Of a stretch of 64,000 nucleotides of DNA, positions 17,212-27,359 are shown in pieces. Both the position numbers and the translations under genes were made by a program. Each line of letters begins with the position of its first letter. Position 1 is the first letter of the stretch. Source of the DNA: Kocuria carniphila. Its GTDB lineage: Bacteria; Actinomycetota; Actinomycetes; Actinomycetales; Micrococcaceae. The stretch spans positions 186,001 to 250,000 of the forward strand of contig NZ_NOIT01000001.1 in assembly GCF_004136555.1 (NCBI RefSeq). The letters run 5' to 3'. The notes under the pieces were generated by a model. The model did no database searches. It was not told the DNA's origin and worked only from the letters and a program-made list of their open reading frames with translations.

Positions 17212-18225
17212 TCAGAGAATCGGGCCGCCGATGAACGGGTCGAGAGCCACGCCCACGAACACGAAGGTGATGTAAGCGATGGAACCGTGGAACACGAACA
17301 TCGCCTGCTTGAGGGTCGGCTTGCCGCTCTGCGCCATGGAGTGCAGTTTGTGGCAGTGGTACAGGAACCAGCCGCCGGAGGCCAGAGCGATGAGTGCGTA
17401 CACCCAACCGGCGCCACCCACGGGAACCAGCAGCAGCGAGCAGATGACGGTGGCCCAGGCGTAGAGCACGACCTGAGCGCCCACCGATCGGGCGGTATCC
17501 ACGGCGCCCAGCATGGGGACACCGGCGCGGGAGTAGTCCTCGGCATATTTCATGGACAGCGGCCAGTAGTGCGGCGGGGTCCACAGGAAGATGAACATGA
17601 ACAGCACCAGGGCCGGCCACTCAATGGTGTCGCGGACAGCGGCCCAACCGATGAGCACCGGCATGCAACCCGCAATGCCGCCCCACACAATGTTCTGCGC
17701 GGTGCGGCGCTTCAAGATGATGGAGTAGAACACGGCGTACAACGCAATGGCGATCACGCCGAGCACACCGCACAGCACGCTGACACCAATGGTCAGCCAC
17801 GCCACCGCCACGGCGGACAGCACCCACGCGAAGATCAGGGCCTCGCGATCGCCCACCTCACCGGTGACCAACGGACGACGCGCGGTGCGCTTCATCAGCC
17901 GGTCTTCGTTGCGGTCGATGTAGCAGTTGAACGCTCCGGCCGCGCCGGCCGCAAGGCTGCCGCCGATCAGCGTGTTCAGGATCAGCCAGAAATTGGGCAT
18001 GCCCTGCTGGGCGAAAATCATGGTCGGTACGGTGGCGACCAGCAGAAGTTCGATGATGCGGGGCTTGGTGAGCGCCACGTAAGCCTTGATCTTGCGCCCC
18101 GCGGTCATGGGCCCCTCGTACCCCACCGGCGCTACCGTGCCGATGGAAGAGCCGGTGGCACCGTGGCCGTGAGAGGCCTGCGATGCGCTTCGACCCGACT
18201 GTGCCGCGGTATCAAGGGGGTTCAC
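17212..18225 (-). CDS. ctaB: Heme O synthase (protoheme IX farnesyltransferase)
   Basis: CtaB adds a farnesyl group to heme B, giving heme O for cytochrome oxidase. The 337-residue UbiA-family protein has about nine helices. After a hydrophilic N-terminus of about 38 residues come [16 protein letters not shown], the Asp-rich [19 protein letters not shown] and, later, [28 protein letters not shown] (read in parts). GTG 18225 has GGAG 10 nt upstream; an ATG at the later MTAGRK is possible. It is divergent from tkt, as usual in actinobacteria. Confidence 0.93.
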   Translation of the reverse strand: MNPLDTAAQSGRSASQASHGHGATGSSIGTVAPVGYEGPMTAGRKIKAYVALTKPRIIELLLVATVPTMIFAQQGMPNFWLILNTLIGGSLAAGAAGAFNCYIDRNEDRLMKRTARRPLVTGEVGDREALIFAWVLSAVAVAWLTIGVSVLCGVLGVIAIALYAVFYSIILKRRTAQNIVWGGIAGCMPVLIGWAAVRDTIEWPALVLFMFIFLWTPPHYWPLSMKYAEDYSRAGVPMLGAVDTARSVGAQVVLYAWATVICSLLLVPVGGAGWVYALIALASGGWFLYHCHKLHSMAQSGKPTLKQAMFVFHGSIAYITFVFVGVALDPFIGGPIL

Positions 18226-18325
18226 AGAATCAATGCTCCAACTAATCGAATCCGGCGCCGTGGTATTTCGAGCCGTACGGGGCAGATACCGCCTTCCGAA
18301 CGCGTACCTATACCCACACAGAAGT

Positions 18326-18354
18326 ATAGCCGTCATAATGCGTAATTTCCGGGT
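18326..18354 (-). promoter_or_regulatory. Candidate promoter of ctaB
   Basis: On the minus strand TTGATC is followed by 17 nt and TATGAC, with a second box TATACT 3 nt further on. Either could serve as the -10, giving a leader of roughly 80-90 nt. The divergent tkt promoter was not clearly identified. Confidence 0.4.
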
Positions 18355-18521
18355 GATCAACAGCACGTCCGGGCACGTGATTCACCGATAGCACAAGACA
18401 CTGACGCCGCCTCGGCTGCGGGACTAAGGTTAACGCTGAAACCCGTGTGGTCTGGCCGACGCGACGTCGTCGAGCCCCAGGCCGCAGTGGAGTACCGCAC
18501 CGATGAAAGGGACTTGCCACC

Positions 18522-20633
18522 GTGCCGAACCTTGAGCAACCGCTGAACTGGACCGAACAGGACGCCCGCGCCGTGGACACCGCGCGTGTACTCGCCGCCG
18601 ACGCCGTGCAGAAGGTGGGCAACGGTCACCCCGGCACCGCCATGTCCCTGGCGCCCGTTGCTTACATGCTGTTCCAGAAGATCATGCGTCACGATCCCAG
18701 TGACGACCGCTGGACGGGCCGCGACCGGTTCATCCTCTCCCCCGGCCACACGTCACTGACGCTGTACCTGCAGCTGTTCTTCTCCGGTTACGGCCTGGAA
18801 ATGGACGACATCAAGTCCTTGCGCACCTGGGGCTCCAAGGTCCCCGGTCACCCCGAATACCGCCACACCACCGGCGTGGAGATCACCACCGGCCCGCTCG
18901 GCCAGGGCCTGGCCTCCTCGGTGGGCTTCGCCTACGGCCAGCGCTACACGCGCGGCTTGTTCGACGCCGACGCCGCTCCCGGCACCTCGCCGTTCGACCA
19001 CAACATCTTTGTGATCGCCTCGGACGGTGACTTGCAGGAGGGCATCACGTCCGAGGCCTCGTCACTGGCCGGCACCCAGGAGTTGGGCAACCTGGTCGTG
19101 ATCTACGACGACAACAACATTTCCATCGAGGACGACACCAACGTGGCGTTCAACGAGGACGTCCTGGGCCGTTACGAGGCCTACGGCTGGGACGTGGCCC
19201 GTGTTGATTGGCGCAACGGCGGCGAGTACAAGGAAGACCTCGACTCGCTGTACAACGCGATCATCTCGGCCACCAAGGTCAAGGACAAGCCATCCATCAT
19301 CGCGCTGAACACCATCATCGGTTGGCCCGCGCCCAAGAAGCAGAACACCGGCGCCATCCACGGCTCCGCATTGGGCGAAGAAGAGGTCGCATCCGTCAAG
19401 GAGATCCTCGGTTTCGACACCGCCGAGTCCTTCGTGATCGAGCCCGAGATCTTCAAGCACGTGCGCTCCGTGGCCGAGCGCGGCAAGGAAGAACGCGCCG
19501 AGTGGGAGAAGTCCTTCGCCGCGTGGCGTGAGGCCAACCCGGACAAGGCCGCCCTGTACGACCGCATCCGTGAGGAGCAGCTGCCCGAGAATTACGCTGC
19601 CGCCTTCCCGACCTTCGAGGCGGGCAAGGACGTGGCCACGCGTAAGGCTTCCGGTCAGGTCATCAACGCCATTGCCGACACGTTCCCCGAGCTGTGGGGC
19701 GGTTCGGCAGACCTCGCCGGCTCCAACAACACCACGATCGACAACGCCAAGTCCTTTATCCCGGCCAACCGCTCCACCGACATGTGGGAAGGATCCCCAT
19801 ACGGTCGTGTGCTGCACTTCGGTATCCGCGAGCACGCGGCGGCAGCAATTGTCAACGGCATTGTGATGAGCACGCAGACCCGTGCGTTCTCCGGTACGTT
19901 CCTGATCTTCTCGGACTACCAGCGCCCCGCGGTTCGCCTGGGCGCGCTCATGAAGGTGCCGTCCATCTATGTGTGGACCCACGACTCGATCGGTCTGGGC
20001 GAGGACGGCCCCACACACCAACCGGTTGAGCAGTTGTCCGCGCTGCGTGCCATTCCGGGCCTGGACGTCGTGCGCCCGGCGGATGCCAACGAAACCGCTG
20101 TCGCGTGGCGCACCATGCTCGAGCACCACGACCGCCCCGCCGGTATCGCGCTGACCCGTCAGAACCTGCCGACCTTCGCCCGTGTGGATCTCCACCCGGA
20201 CGCCGAGGGCGAGAAGTTCGCCTCCGCCGAGGGCGTGGCCCGCGGTGCGTACGTGATGGCCGACACCGAGTCCACCCCGGACGTTGTGCTGATCGCCACC
20301 GGTTCCGAGGTCGAGTTGGCCGTCGCCGCACGTCAGCAGCTGGCCGAACAGGGTGTGGCCGCTCGCGTGGTCTCCATGCCGTGCCGCGAATGGTTCGACG
20401 CCCAGGACGAGGACTACCGCGAATCCGTGATCCCCTCGGACGTCAAGGCCCGCGTGAGCGTTGAGGCCGGCGTCAAGATGTCCTGGAACGACATCCTGGG
20501 CGACGCCGGACGCGCCGTGTCCCTCGAGCACTTCGGTGAGTCCGCCGACTACAAGACCCTGTACCGCGAGTTCGGCATCACCGCCGAGGACGTGGTCAGC
20601 AAGGCTCAGGAGTCCATCGCCGCCGCGCGCTGA
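18522..20633 (+). CDS. tkt: Transketolase
   Basis: A thiamine-diphosphate enzyme moving two-carbon units between sugar phosphates in the non-oxidative pentose-phosphate pathway. The 703-residue protein has NGHPGTAMSLAP near 28, TTGPLGQG near 125, the ThDP motif SDGDLQEG followed by IYDDNNIS, and GSADLAGSNNT at the second domain. GTG 18522 has AAAGGGA upstream at 11-nt spacing. It heads the tkt-tal-pgi-zwf-opcA-pgl cluster; a hairpin follows it at 20651-20681. Confidence 0.97.
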   Translation: MPNLEQPLNWTEQDARAVDTARVLAADAVQKVGNGHPGTAMSLAPVAYMLFQKIMRHDPSDDRWTGRDRFILSPGHTSLTLYLQLFFSGYGLEMDDIKSLRTWGSKVPGHPEYRHTTGVEITTGPLGQGLASSVGFAYGQRYTRGLFDADAAPGTSPFDHNIFVIASDGDLQEGITSEASSLAGTQELGNLVVIYDDNNISIEDDTNVAFNEDVLGRYEAYGWDVARVDWRNGGEYKEDLDSLYNAIISATKVKDKPSIIALNTIIGWPAPKKQNTGAIHGSALGEEEVASVKEILGFDTAESFVIEPEIFKHVRSVAERGKEERAEWEKSFAAWREANPDKAALYDRIREEQLPENYAAAFPTFEAGKDVATRKASGQVINAIADTFPELWGGSADLAGSNNTTIDNAKSFIPANRSTDMWEGSPYGRVLHFGIREHAAAAIVNGIVMSTQTRAFSGTFLIFSDYQRPAVRLGALMKVPSIYVWTHDSIGLGEDGPTHQPVEQLSALRAIPGLDVVRPADANETAVAWRTMLEHHDRPAGIALTRQNLPTFARVDLHPDAEGEKFASAEGVARGAYVMADTESTPDVVLIATGSEVELAVAARQQLAEQGVAARVVSMPCREWFDAQDEDYRESVIPSDVKARVSVEAGVKMSWNDILGDAGRAVSLEHFGESADYKTLYREFGITAEDVVSKAQESIAAAR

Positions 20634-20650
20634 TTCTCCCCCTTGCCGTG

Positions 20651-20681
20651 CGGGTGCAGCTGGCACGACCGGCCGCACCCG
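20651..20681 (+). other. Intercistronic hairpin between tkt and tal
   Basis: CGGGTGCAGCTGG (20651-20663) pairs with CCGGCCGCACCCG (20669-20681) over 11 of 13 positions with a 5-nt loop. No T-run follows, so mRNA processing or stabilization is more likely than full termination. Confidence 0.55.
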
Positions 20682-20724
20682 AACGGCACTACCAGAATTT
20701 CCAGCAATGAGTTAGGAAGTCACA

Positions 20725-21831
20725 GTGAGCACTCCCACCAAGAAGTTGTCCGACGCAGGCGTTTCCATCTGGCTCGATGACCTGTCCCGTCAGCGGTTGA
20801 CCAGCGGAAACCTGCAGGAACTGATCGACACCAAGAACGTTGTGGGTGTCACGACCAACCCCACGATTTTCGCCTCGGCTCTGGCCAACGGAGAGTCCTA
20901 CGCGGAGCAGGTCTCCGAGCTCGCCCAGTCCGGCGCGGACGTGGACGAGGCCGTCTTCACGATCACCACCGACGACGTCCGCGACGCGTGCGACGTCTTC
21001 GCTCCGATCGCCGAAGCCACCCAGGGCGTGGACGGCCGCGTATCCATCGAGGTGGATCCCCGACTCGCCCAGGACGCCGACGCCACCGCAGCCATGGCAC
21101 AGCGCCTGTCCCAGACGATCGACCGCCCCAACGCGCTCATCAAGATCCCCGCGACCGAAGCAGGCCTGCCGTCGATCACGGCAACCATCGCGGAGGGCAT
21201 CTCGGTGAATGTGACCCTGATCTTCTCGCTGGAACGCTACCGCGCGGTGATCAACGCGTACATGCTGGGCTTGGAAGAGGCCCTCGACAACGGCAAGGAC
21301 CTGTCCACCATCCACTCCGTGGCCTCGTTCTTCGTGTCCCGCGTGGACAGCGAGATCGACAAGCGACTGGACGCCGTCGGCACCGACGCGGCCAAGGCGC
21401 TCAAGGGCAAGGCCGGCTTGGCCAACGCCCGCCTCGCCTACCAGATCTACGAAGAGCAGTTCACCACCGAACGCTGGAAGCGTCTGGAAACCGCGGGTGC
21501 CAATGCGCAGCGTCCGCTGTGGGCCTCCACCGGCGTCAAGGACCCGACCCTGCCGGACACCCTGTACGTGACCGAGCTCGTGGCTCCCAACACGGTGAAC
21601 ACCATGCCGGAGAAGACCCTGGACGCGACCTTCGACCACGGTGAGGTCACAGGGGACACCGTCACCGGCACCTACCAGGAGTCCAACGAGCTCCTGGATG
21701 CGATCGCCGAACAGGGCATCTCCTACCAGGACGTGGTGGATCAGCTCGAGACCGAGGGCCTGGACAAGTTCGACAAGTCCTGGGACGAGCTGCTGGAGAC
21801 GGTGCGTACCGCCCTGGACAACGCCCGCTGA
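20725..21831 (+). CDS. tal: Transaldolase
   Basis: Transfers dihydroxyacetone units in the non-oxidative pentose-phosphate pathway. The 368-residue protein matches the longer actinobacterial type. [13 protein letters not shown] (about 38) and [16 protein letters not shown] (about 134-149) mark the family; the Schiff-base lysine is the one in IKIPAT. AGGAAG lies 6 nt before GTG 20725. It sits between tkt and pgi on one transcript. Confidence 0.96.
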   Translation: MSTPTKKLSDAGVSIWLDDLSRQRLTSGNLQELIDTKNVVGVTTNPTIFASALANGESYAEQVSELAQSGADVDEAVFTITTDDVRDACDVFAPIAEATQGVDGRVSIEVDPRLAQDADATAAMAQRLSQTIDRPNALIKIPATEAGLPSITATIAEGISVNVTLIFSLERYRAVINAYMLGLEEALDNGKDLSTIHSVASFFVSRVDSEIDKRLDAVGTDAAKALKGKAGLANARLAYQIYEEQFTTERWKRLETAGANAQRPLWASTGVKDPTLPDTLYVTELVAPNTVNTMPEKTLDATFDHGEVTGDTVTGTYQESNELLDAIAEQGISYQDVVDQLETEGLDKFDKSWDELLETVRTALDNAR

Positions 21832-21883
21832 TTCACTGACCGCCAACCCACCAGCACGCATCGCACCCACGAGGAGGCTCTTC

Positions 21884-23488
21884 ATGAGCTCACTGTCATT
21901 GTCTGCGGCAGGCGCCGCGCGTCAGGCCATCGAATCCAAGGTTCCAGGCTTGGTCGAGGAACAGTTTGCGTCCAAGCTCTTCGACAAGGACCCCACCCTG
22001 TGGGGGCCCGCGGCCGAAGAGGAGGCCAAGATTCGCCTGGGCTGGACCGAGGCCGCAACGGTGTCTCGTCCCCTCGTGGCCGAGATCCTGCAGTTGCGCG
22101 ATGATTTCGCATCCGAGGGGGTCACGCGATTCGTACTGGCGGGCATGGGCGGTTCCTCCCTGGCGCCCGAGGTCATCACCCGCTCCGAGGGGGTTGAGCT
22201 GTTCGTGCTGGACTCCACCGATCCCGAAATGGTGCAGTTGGCGTTGCAGGACCTGGACGAGACCGCCCTGGTGGTCTCGTCCAAGTCCGGTTCCACCGTG
22301 GAGACCGATTCGGCGCGGCGTGCGTTCGTCGCCGCTTTCGAGAAGGCCGGCATTGAGGCGCGGCAGCGGATCGTGGTCGTGACCGATCCGGGGTCGCCCA
22401 TGGACGGTTCCGCACGGGAGGCCGGCTACCGCAAGGTCTTCAATGCCGACCCCAACGTGGGTGGCCGTTTCTCCGCGCTCACCGCGTTCGGTCTGGTTCC
22501 CTCCGGCTTGGCCGGGGCAGACATCGAGCAGCTCCTGGACGACGCCGAGGAAGCCGCAGAATTCCTCAGCGATGACGACGAGGACAACATCGGCCTTCGC
22601 CTGGGCGCTGCCTTGGGCGGCACCAAACCGTTGCGCGACAAGATCGTGATCGTCAACGACGGCGCTCCAGTAGTTGGTTTCGCGGATTGGGCCGAGCAGC
22701 TGATCGCCGAGTCGACCGGTAAGTCCGGTACCGGCGTGCTCCCCGTGGTCGTGTCCGAAGGCGCGCCGGAGCTGTCCAGCGGCGCAGCCGACATTCTTGT
22801 GGTATCCCTCGTCTCGGAGGACGCCGAGCCCGTGGACAACGGCGACGCCGTGGCCATTTCCGGTTCCTTGGCCGCCATGATGATGGCCTTCGAGGTGGCC
22901 ACCGCCGTGGCCGGTCAGTTGTTGGGCATCGATCCCTACAACCAGCCGGACGTGGAATCCGCCAAGAACGCCACCCGTGAACTGCTGGCCTCGTCCCCCG
23001 AGCCGACCCCCGCAGAAGCGACGGACGGCTCCATCGAGATCCGCGGTTCCGAGCAGGTTCTCCAGGGCGCCACCACGGTTCCCGAGGCTCTCAAGGCCCT
23101 TCTGGGTCAGTTGCCCGAGGACGGTTACGTCAGCGTGCAGGCCTACTTCGACCGTTTGGGTTGGGCGGAACTTGAGGAGATCCGTCCGGTGTTGGCCGAG
23201 AAGACCGGCCGCCCAGTCACCTTCGGCTGGGGACCCCGGTTCCTGCACTCGACCGGTCAGTACCACAAGGGCGGTCCGGCCCAGGGCGTCTACCTGCAGA
23301 TCACGGCCGCCACCGACACGGACGTGGACATCCCCGAGATCCCGTTCTCCTTCGGCGAGCTGATTTCCGCCCAGGCCGACGGTGACGCCAAGGTCCTCAC
23401 GGATCACCACCGCCCGGTCTTGCGCTTGCGTCTGACCGACCGTTCGCCCGGCGTCGAGCAGCTCCTGAAGGCCGCAGCCGAGCTCTAA
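21884..23488 (+). CDS. pgi: Glucose-6-phosphate isomerase
   Basis: Interconverts glucose-6-phosphate and fructose-6-phosphate. The 534-residue protein has two SIS-like halves: GMGGSSLAPEV near 86 and VVSSKSGSTVETDSARRAF near 130, which binds the sugar phosphate. FGWGPRFLHSTGQYHKGGP near the C-terminus is the conserved end region with the catalytic His/Lys. GAGGAGG lies 6 nt before ATG 21884. It is followed by a strong hairpin before zwf. Confidence 0.95.
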   Translation: MSSLSLSAAGAARQAIESKVPGLVEEQFASKLFDKDPTLWGPAAEEEAKIRLGWTEAATVSRPLVAEILQLRDDFASEGVTRFVLAGMGGSSLAPEVITRSEGVELFVLDSTDPEMVQLALQDLDETALVVSSKSGSTVETDSARRAFVAAFEKAGIEARQRIVVVTDPGSPMDGSAREAGYRKVFNADPNVGGRFSALTAFGLVPSGLAGADIEQLLDDAEEAAEFLSDDDEDNIGLRLGAALGGTKPLRDKIVIVNDGAPVVGFADWAEQLIAESTGKSGTGVLPVVVSEGAPELSSGAADILVVSLVSEDAEPVDNGDAVAISGSLAAMMMAFEVATAVAGQLLGIDPYNQPDVESAKNATRELLASSPEPTPAEATDGSIEIRGSEQVLQGATTVPEALKALLGQLPEDGYVSVQAYFDRLGWAELEEIRPVLAEKTGRPVTFGWGPRFLHSTGQYHKGGPAQGVYLQITAATDTDVDIPEIPFSFGELISAQADGDAKVLTDHHRPVLRLRLTDRSPGVEQLLKAAAEL

Positions 23489-23520
23489 GATCGTTACCAT
23501 TCATAGTTTTCCGGTCGCCG

Positions 23521-23561
23521 CGGACCGGGGCATTACGCAATCGTCGTAACGCCCCGGTCCG
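23521..23561 (+). terminator. Strong hairpin between pgi and zwf
   Basis: CGGACCGGGGCATTACG pairs with CGTAACGCCCCGGTCCG (17 bp, one mismatch) around CAATCGT. It may partly terminate tkt-tal-pgi transcription or protect an mRNA end; no T-run follows and zwf starts 27 nt downstream. Confidence 0.65.
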
Positions 23562-23587
23562 TTGGTCCGGATGAGTCAGGGAGCATT

Positions 23588-25126
23588 GTGCCTCACCACA
23601 ACACCAGCAATCCGCTCCGGGATCCCCGGGACCGGCGCCTGACGCGAGTCGCGGCGCCGTCGTCCTTGGTGCTTTTCGGCGTAACCGGCGACCTTGCCAA
23701 GAAGAAGCTGCTGCCGGCCATGTACGACCTGGCCAACCGCGGTTTGCTGCCGCCGTCGTTCTCGCTGGTGGGCTTCGGCCGCCGCGAATGGGACGACGCG
23801 CAGTTCGCCGAGTACGTCAAGGAATCGATCGCGGACAACGCCCGCACCCCGTTCAACGAGGCCATGTGGGAGCAGTTCGCGTCCGGCTTGCGTTTCGTGC
23901 ACGGTAATTTCGACGACGACGCCGCCTACGAACGTCTCGCCGAGACCCTCACCGAACTCGACGAGTCCCGTGGTACGCGGGGCAACCACGCGTTCTACCT
24001 ATCGATTCCGCCCAAGGCCTTCGATGTGGTGTGTCAGAAGCTGGCCGACCACGATCTGGCCGACAGCAACGGCAGCGAGGGCTGGCGTCGCGTGGTCATC
24101 GAGAAGCCGTTCGGCCACGACCTCGAATCCGCGCGCGAACTCAACGCCATTGTGGAGCGCGTTTTCCCAGCGGACAGCGTCTTCCGCATCGACCACTACC
24201 TGGGCAAGGAGACGGTGCAGAACATTCTGGCGCTGCGCTTTGCCAACCAGATGTTCGAGCCGCTGTGGGATGCCCGCTACGTGGATCACGTGCAGATCAC
24301 CATGGCCGAGGACATCGGCATCGGGTCGCGCGCTGGCTACTACGACGGCGTGGGTGCTGCCCGCGACGTGATTCAGAATCACCTGCTGCAATTGCTCGCG
24401 TTCACCGCGATGGAGGAGCCGCCGGCGTTCTCCGCGCACCACTTGCGCCGCGAAAAGGCGAAGGTCCTGGAGTCGGTGATCCTGCCCGAGGATCTCGGCG
24501 CGTATTCGGCGCTGGGCCAGTACACGGCTGGACTGCAGGGTGGTGCCGAGGTCAAGGGGTTCCATCAGGAACAGGACATCCCTGCGGATTCCCGCACCGA
24601 GACCTATGCGGCCCTGCGGCTGGAGATCAACAACCGCCGCTGGTCGGGCGTCCCGTTCTACCTGCGCGCGGGTAAGCGGCTGGGCCGCCGGGTGACGGAA
24701 ATCGCCGTGGTATTCAAGAAATCGCCCAACCTGTTGTTCCGTTCCCCGGACAAGGACGACTTCGGTCAGAACGCCATTGTGATCCGCATTCAGCCGGATG
24801 AAGGCGTGACCATTCGTTTCGGCTCCAAGGTTCCCGGCACCCAGTCCGAGATCCGCGACGTGACCATGGACTTCGGCTACGGCCATGCCTTCACCGAGTC
24901 CAGCCCAGAAGCATACGAGCGGCTGATTCTGGATGTCCTGTTGGGCGAGCCGCCGCTGTTCCCGGACCATTCCGAGGTCGAGCTGTCCTGGAAGATCCTT
25001 GATCCCTTCGAGGACTACTGGGCCGAGCACCACATCAGGCCTGACGCTTACGCACCGGGGTCCTGGGGCCCCGAAACCGCGGATCAGCTCATGGCTCGCG
25101 ACGGACGTGTCTGGAGGCGACCGTGA
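23588..25126 (+). CDS. zwf: Glucose-6-phosphate 1-dehydrogenase
   Basis: The first oxidative step of the pentose-phosphate pathway, making NADPH and 6-phosphogluconolactone. The 512-residue protein has the dinucleotide fold GVTGDLAKKKLLPAMYDL near 28 and the active-site motif RIDHYLGKE near 200. EKPFGHDLESA precedes it. GTG 23588 has AGGGAG close upstream. The stop overlaps the opcA start (GTGA), so the enzyme and its assembly protein are co-translated. Confidence 0.97.
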   Translation: MPHHNTSNPLRDPRDRRLTRVAAPSSLVLFGVTGDLAKKKLLPAMYDLANRGLLPPSFSLVGFGRREWDDAQFAEYVKESIADNARTPFNEAMWEQFASGLRFVHGNFDDDAAYERLAETLTELDESRGTRGNHAFYLSIPPKAFDVVCQKLADHDLADSNGSEGWRRVVIEKPFGHDLESARELNAIVERVFPADSVFRIDHYLGKETVQNILALRFANQMFEPLWDARYVDHVQITMAEDIGIGSRAGYYDGVGAARDVIQNHLLQLLAFTAMEEPPAFSAHHLRREKAKVLESVILPEDLGAYSALGQYTAGLQGGAEVKGFHQEQDIPADSRTETYAALRLEINNRRWSGVPFYLRAGKRLGRRVTEIAVVFKKSPNLLFRSPDKDDFGQNAIVIRIQPDEGVTIRFGSKVPGTQSEIRDVTMDFGYGHAFTESSPEAYERLILDVLLGEPPLFPDHSEVELSWKILDPFEDYWAEHHIRPDAYAPGSWGPETADQLMARDGRVWRRP

Positions 25127-26082
25127 TCGTACAAATGGAAAACACCACCACATCGACCATCGAGAAGAAGCTGCACTCGCTGCGGGACGAAAACGGTGTG
25201 GTTACGCTGGGCCGCGTGCTCACGCTGGTGATCCTGGCCCGCGCGGGCCACTCGGAAATGGCGATCGAGGCCGCGAACTTCGCGAGCCACGAGCACCCCT
25301 GCCGGATCATCGTGCACGTGGCGCATTCCGCGAATGAGGCCACCCGCTTGGACGCCCAGCTGCGCATGGGCGGGGACGCCGGTGCCTCCGAGGTGATCAT
25401 CCTGCACGGCTACGGTGAACTGGCCGAGCCCACCGAGACCTTGATTTCTGCATTGCTGCTGCCGGACGCGCCCATTGTGGCGTGGTGGCCCCATGACTTC
25501 CCGGACTCCCCCGGCGACTCGTCCATCGGTAAGATCGCCCACCGCCGCATTACCGATTCCGCCCGGGCGGATGACCCGTTCAAGTCACTGCAGCAGCTGT
25601 CCCAGCAGTACCGCCCGGGTGACACGGACCTGGCGTGGACCCGCATCACGAGCTGGCGGATCCAGCTCGCGGCGGTCTTCGATCAGATCGGTGCCGTGCC
25701 GGTCCGCGAGGTCATTGTCGAGGGTGCCGAGCGCTCCCCGTCTGTCGTTCTTATGGGCGTGTGGCTGGCCAATGCCCTGGGTTGCGAAGCGAAGTTCATC
25801 ACCCAGACCGAACGGCCCGGGATGGACCGGGTCACCCTGGTCACGGACGATGGCCCCATCGAACTGCACAGACCCGGCAATACGGTGGCGGTTCTCAAGC
25901 AGCCCGGTCAGCCCGATCAGCAGATCGCCATGCCGGTCCGCGACCTCAACGTGTGCTTGGCCGAAGAACTGCGTCGGTTGGATCCGGACGAGGTCTACGG
26001 AGACGTGATCACCAAGGCCATGGTCAGTGCAGAGTTGGAAGAGGCCGTCGAAGACGCAATGGATGGAGAAGAGTCCCAGTGA
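25123..26082 (+). CDS. opcA: Glucose-6-phosphate dehydrogenase assembly protein OpcA
   Basis: OpcA supports activity or oligomerization of glucose-6-phosphate dehydrogenase in actinobacteria and cyanobacteria. The 319-residue protein has the family's LVILARAGHSEMAIEAANFA segment near 26-45, then PDAPIVAWWPHDFP near 119. GTG 25123 overlaps the zwf stop by 4 nt, and the opcA stop overlaps the pgl start by 4 nt. The acidic C-terminus ends VEDAMDGEE. Confidence 0.95.
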   Translation: MIVQMENTTTSTIEKKLHSLRDENGVVTLGRVLTLVILARAGHSEMAIEAANFASHEHPCRIIVHVAHSANEATRLDAQLRMGGDAGASEVIILHGYGELAEPTETLISALLLPDAPIVAWWPHDFPDSPGDSSIGKIAHRRITDSARADDPFKSLQQLSQQYRPGDTDLAWTRITSWRIQLAAVFDQIGAVPVREVIVEGAERSPSVVLMGVWLANALGCEAKFITQTERPGMDRVTLVTDDGPIELHRPGNTVAVLKQPGQPDQQIAMPVRDLNVCLAEELRRLDPDEVYGDVITKAMVSAELEEAVEDAMDGEESQ

Positions 26083-26849
26083 ACCACGCCCGCATTGTCC
26101 CTCACGGCAGTCAGGAGGAGCTCGCTCAGGAGACCTCACGACGCGTGATCACCGTGCTCGAGCAAGCCCAGGATGAGCGCGGCGAGGCCACACTGGTCCT
26201 CACCGGCGGCAGCATGGGCAACAAGGTGATCCAGGCGATAGCCAACGACCCGGACTCCGCCCTGGTGGACTGGCCGCGCGTCAACGTCTGGTGGTCCGAC
26301 GAACGGTTCGTGCCCGGCGCTGACTCCGAACGCAACGGGGTCCAGGCCGCCGACGCCGCCCAGGGCCAGTTGGATCTCGAATGGGACCGGATTCACCCCA
26401 TCGCCGCCTCCGACGAGATGTCGACTGCCGAGGAAGCCGCCGCCGATTACCGCGAGGAACTCGCCACCGCGGCCGAGCAGGAAGGGTCGGATAGCGGACT
26501 CCCGTACTTCGACCTCATGCTGCTCAGCCTGGGTCCGGACACTCACGTGGCATCCTTGTTCCCGGGCCGAGAAGAGGTCACCGTGACCAGCACCCCTGTG
26601 ATGGCGGTGCATGACTCCCCCAAACCACCCCCCACACGAGTGACCATGACTCTTCCCGCGATCAATTCGGCGGAACGAGTGTGGTTGTTGGTGGCCGGCA
26701 GCGCCAAGGCCGAAGCCCTCGCGGCCATCCGTGACCCCGAGGCCACCCCCCAGTCCGCCCCCGGCAGCGCCGTCCGCGGAACCGAAGAGACGCTTCTGCT
26801 GGTGACGGAGGACGCCCTCCCCGGTCTCCCCCAGGACCCCGAGGGCTAA
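26079..26849 (+). CDS. pgl: 6-phosphogluconolactonase
   Basis: Hydrolyses 6-phosphogluconolactone to 6-phosphogluconate, completing the oxidative branch started by zwf. The 256-residue protein has LVLTGGSMGNKVI near 43, the WSDERFVP motif near 75, and LLSLGPDTHVASLFPG near 150. GTG 26079 overlaps the opcA stop (GTGA) and GGAGAAGAG lies upstream. It is the last gene of the plus-strand operon before the long repeat-rich region. Confidence 0.94.
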   Translation: MNHARIVPHGSQEELAQETSRRVITVLEQAQDERGEATLVLTGGSMGNKVIQAIANDPDSALVDWPRVNVWWSDERFVPGADSERNGVQAADAAQGQLDLEWDRIHPIAASDEMSTAEEAAADYREELATAAEQEGSDSGLPYFDLMLLSLGPDTHVASLFPGREEVTVTSTPVMAVHDSPKPPPTRVTMTLPAINSAERVWLLVAGSAKAEALAAIRDPEATPQSAPGSAVRGTEETLLLVTEDALPGLPQDPEG

Positions 26850-26973
26850 GGGACCGCTCTTCCTCATGCTCCCGCGCTGCACCCGCGCACCTTGGTCGGA
26901 GCTAGAACCCTCCACTGCACCTGAAGCGTAGACAGGCCCTCTCCCGTTTCCACGTCATGTTCACCTCTAACGC

Positions 26974-26995
26974 GCCTCAGGTGCCGGGAGAACCC
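26974..26995. repeat. Half-arm of the palindromic repeat family
   Basis: It contains CTCAGGTGCCGGGAGAACCC, matching the left arm plus loop start of the full units, without a pairing right arm nearby. Confidence 0.5.
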
Positions 26996-27001
26996 ACCGC
27001 T

Positions 27002-27068
27002 ACACCTGACGGGCCGGTAGAACCCCTCCAGTGGTGGCTCAGAAGGGCTCTACCGGCCCGTCAGATGT
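27002..27068. repeat. Palindromic intergenic repeat, copy 3
   Basis: ACACCTGACGGGCCGGTAGA (27002-27021) pairs with TCTACCGGCCCGTCAGATGT (27049-27068) at 19 of 20 positions. Relative to copy 1, GAGGTGCCGT has become GACGGGCCGG and the opposite arm has changed to match, so pairing is kept. The loop has ACCCCTCC and GGCTCAGAAGGG. Confidence 0.8.
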
Positions 27069-27103
27069 CATCATCGGTTCCGGCGGCACCTGAGGCGTGG
27101 GTA

Positions 27104-27199
27104 GACATTTCTGGCAGAGGATCGCTTCTAAAACCCTTGTAGCTCTGCGAACGTCTGCCAAAAATGTCACCGCCGCGAACCCGTGCCTGGAATGTCCGC
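27104..27199. repeat. 96-nt direct repeat, copy D1
   Basis: About 82% identical without gaps to 27572-27667 by manual alignment. It carries its own inverted repeat: GACATTTCTGGCAGA (27104-27118) pairs with TCTGCCAAAAATGTC (27154-27168) at 14 of 15 positions. The function is unknown. Confidence 0.7.
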
Positions 27200-27359
27200 A
27201 CCCCTGGTCGTCAGTCACGAAGTTCTACCTGAGATGTTGCCGACCACAGTCCTAGTTCTGTCCCAACCCTTTCATTGTCCACCAGCGACGACGACGCACC
27301 CCGGCGCCTCGAGCCCAGTTCACGTTGACATCGTGGGAGCCACAAGAACCCGCCAACCC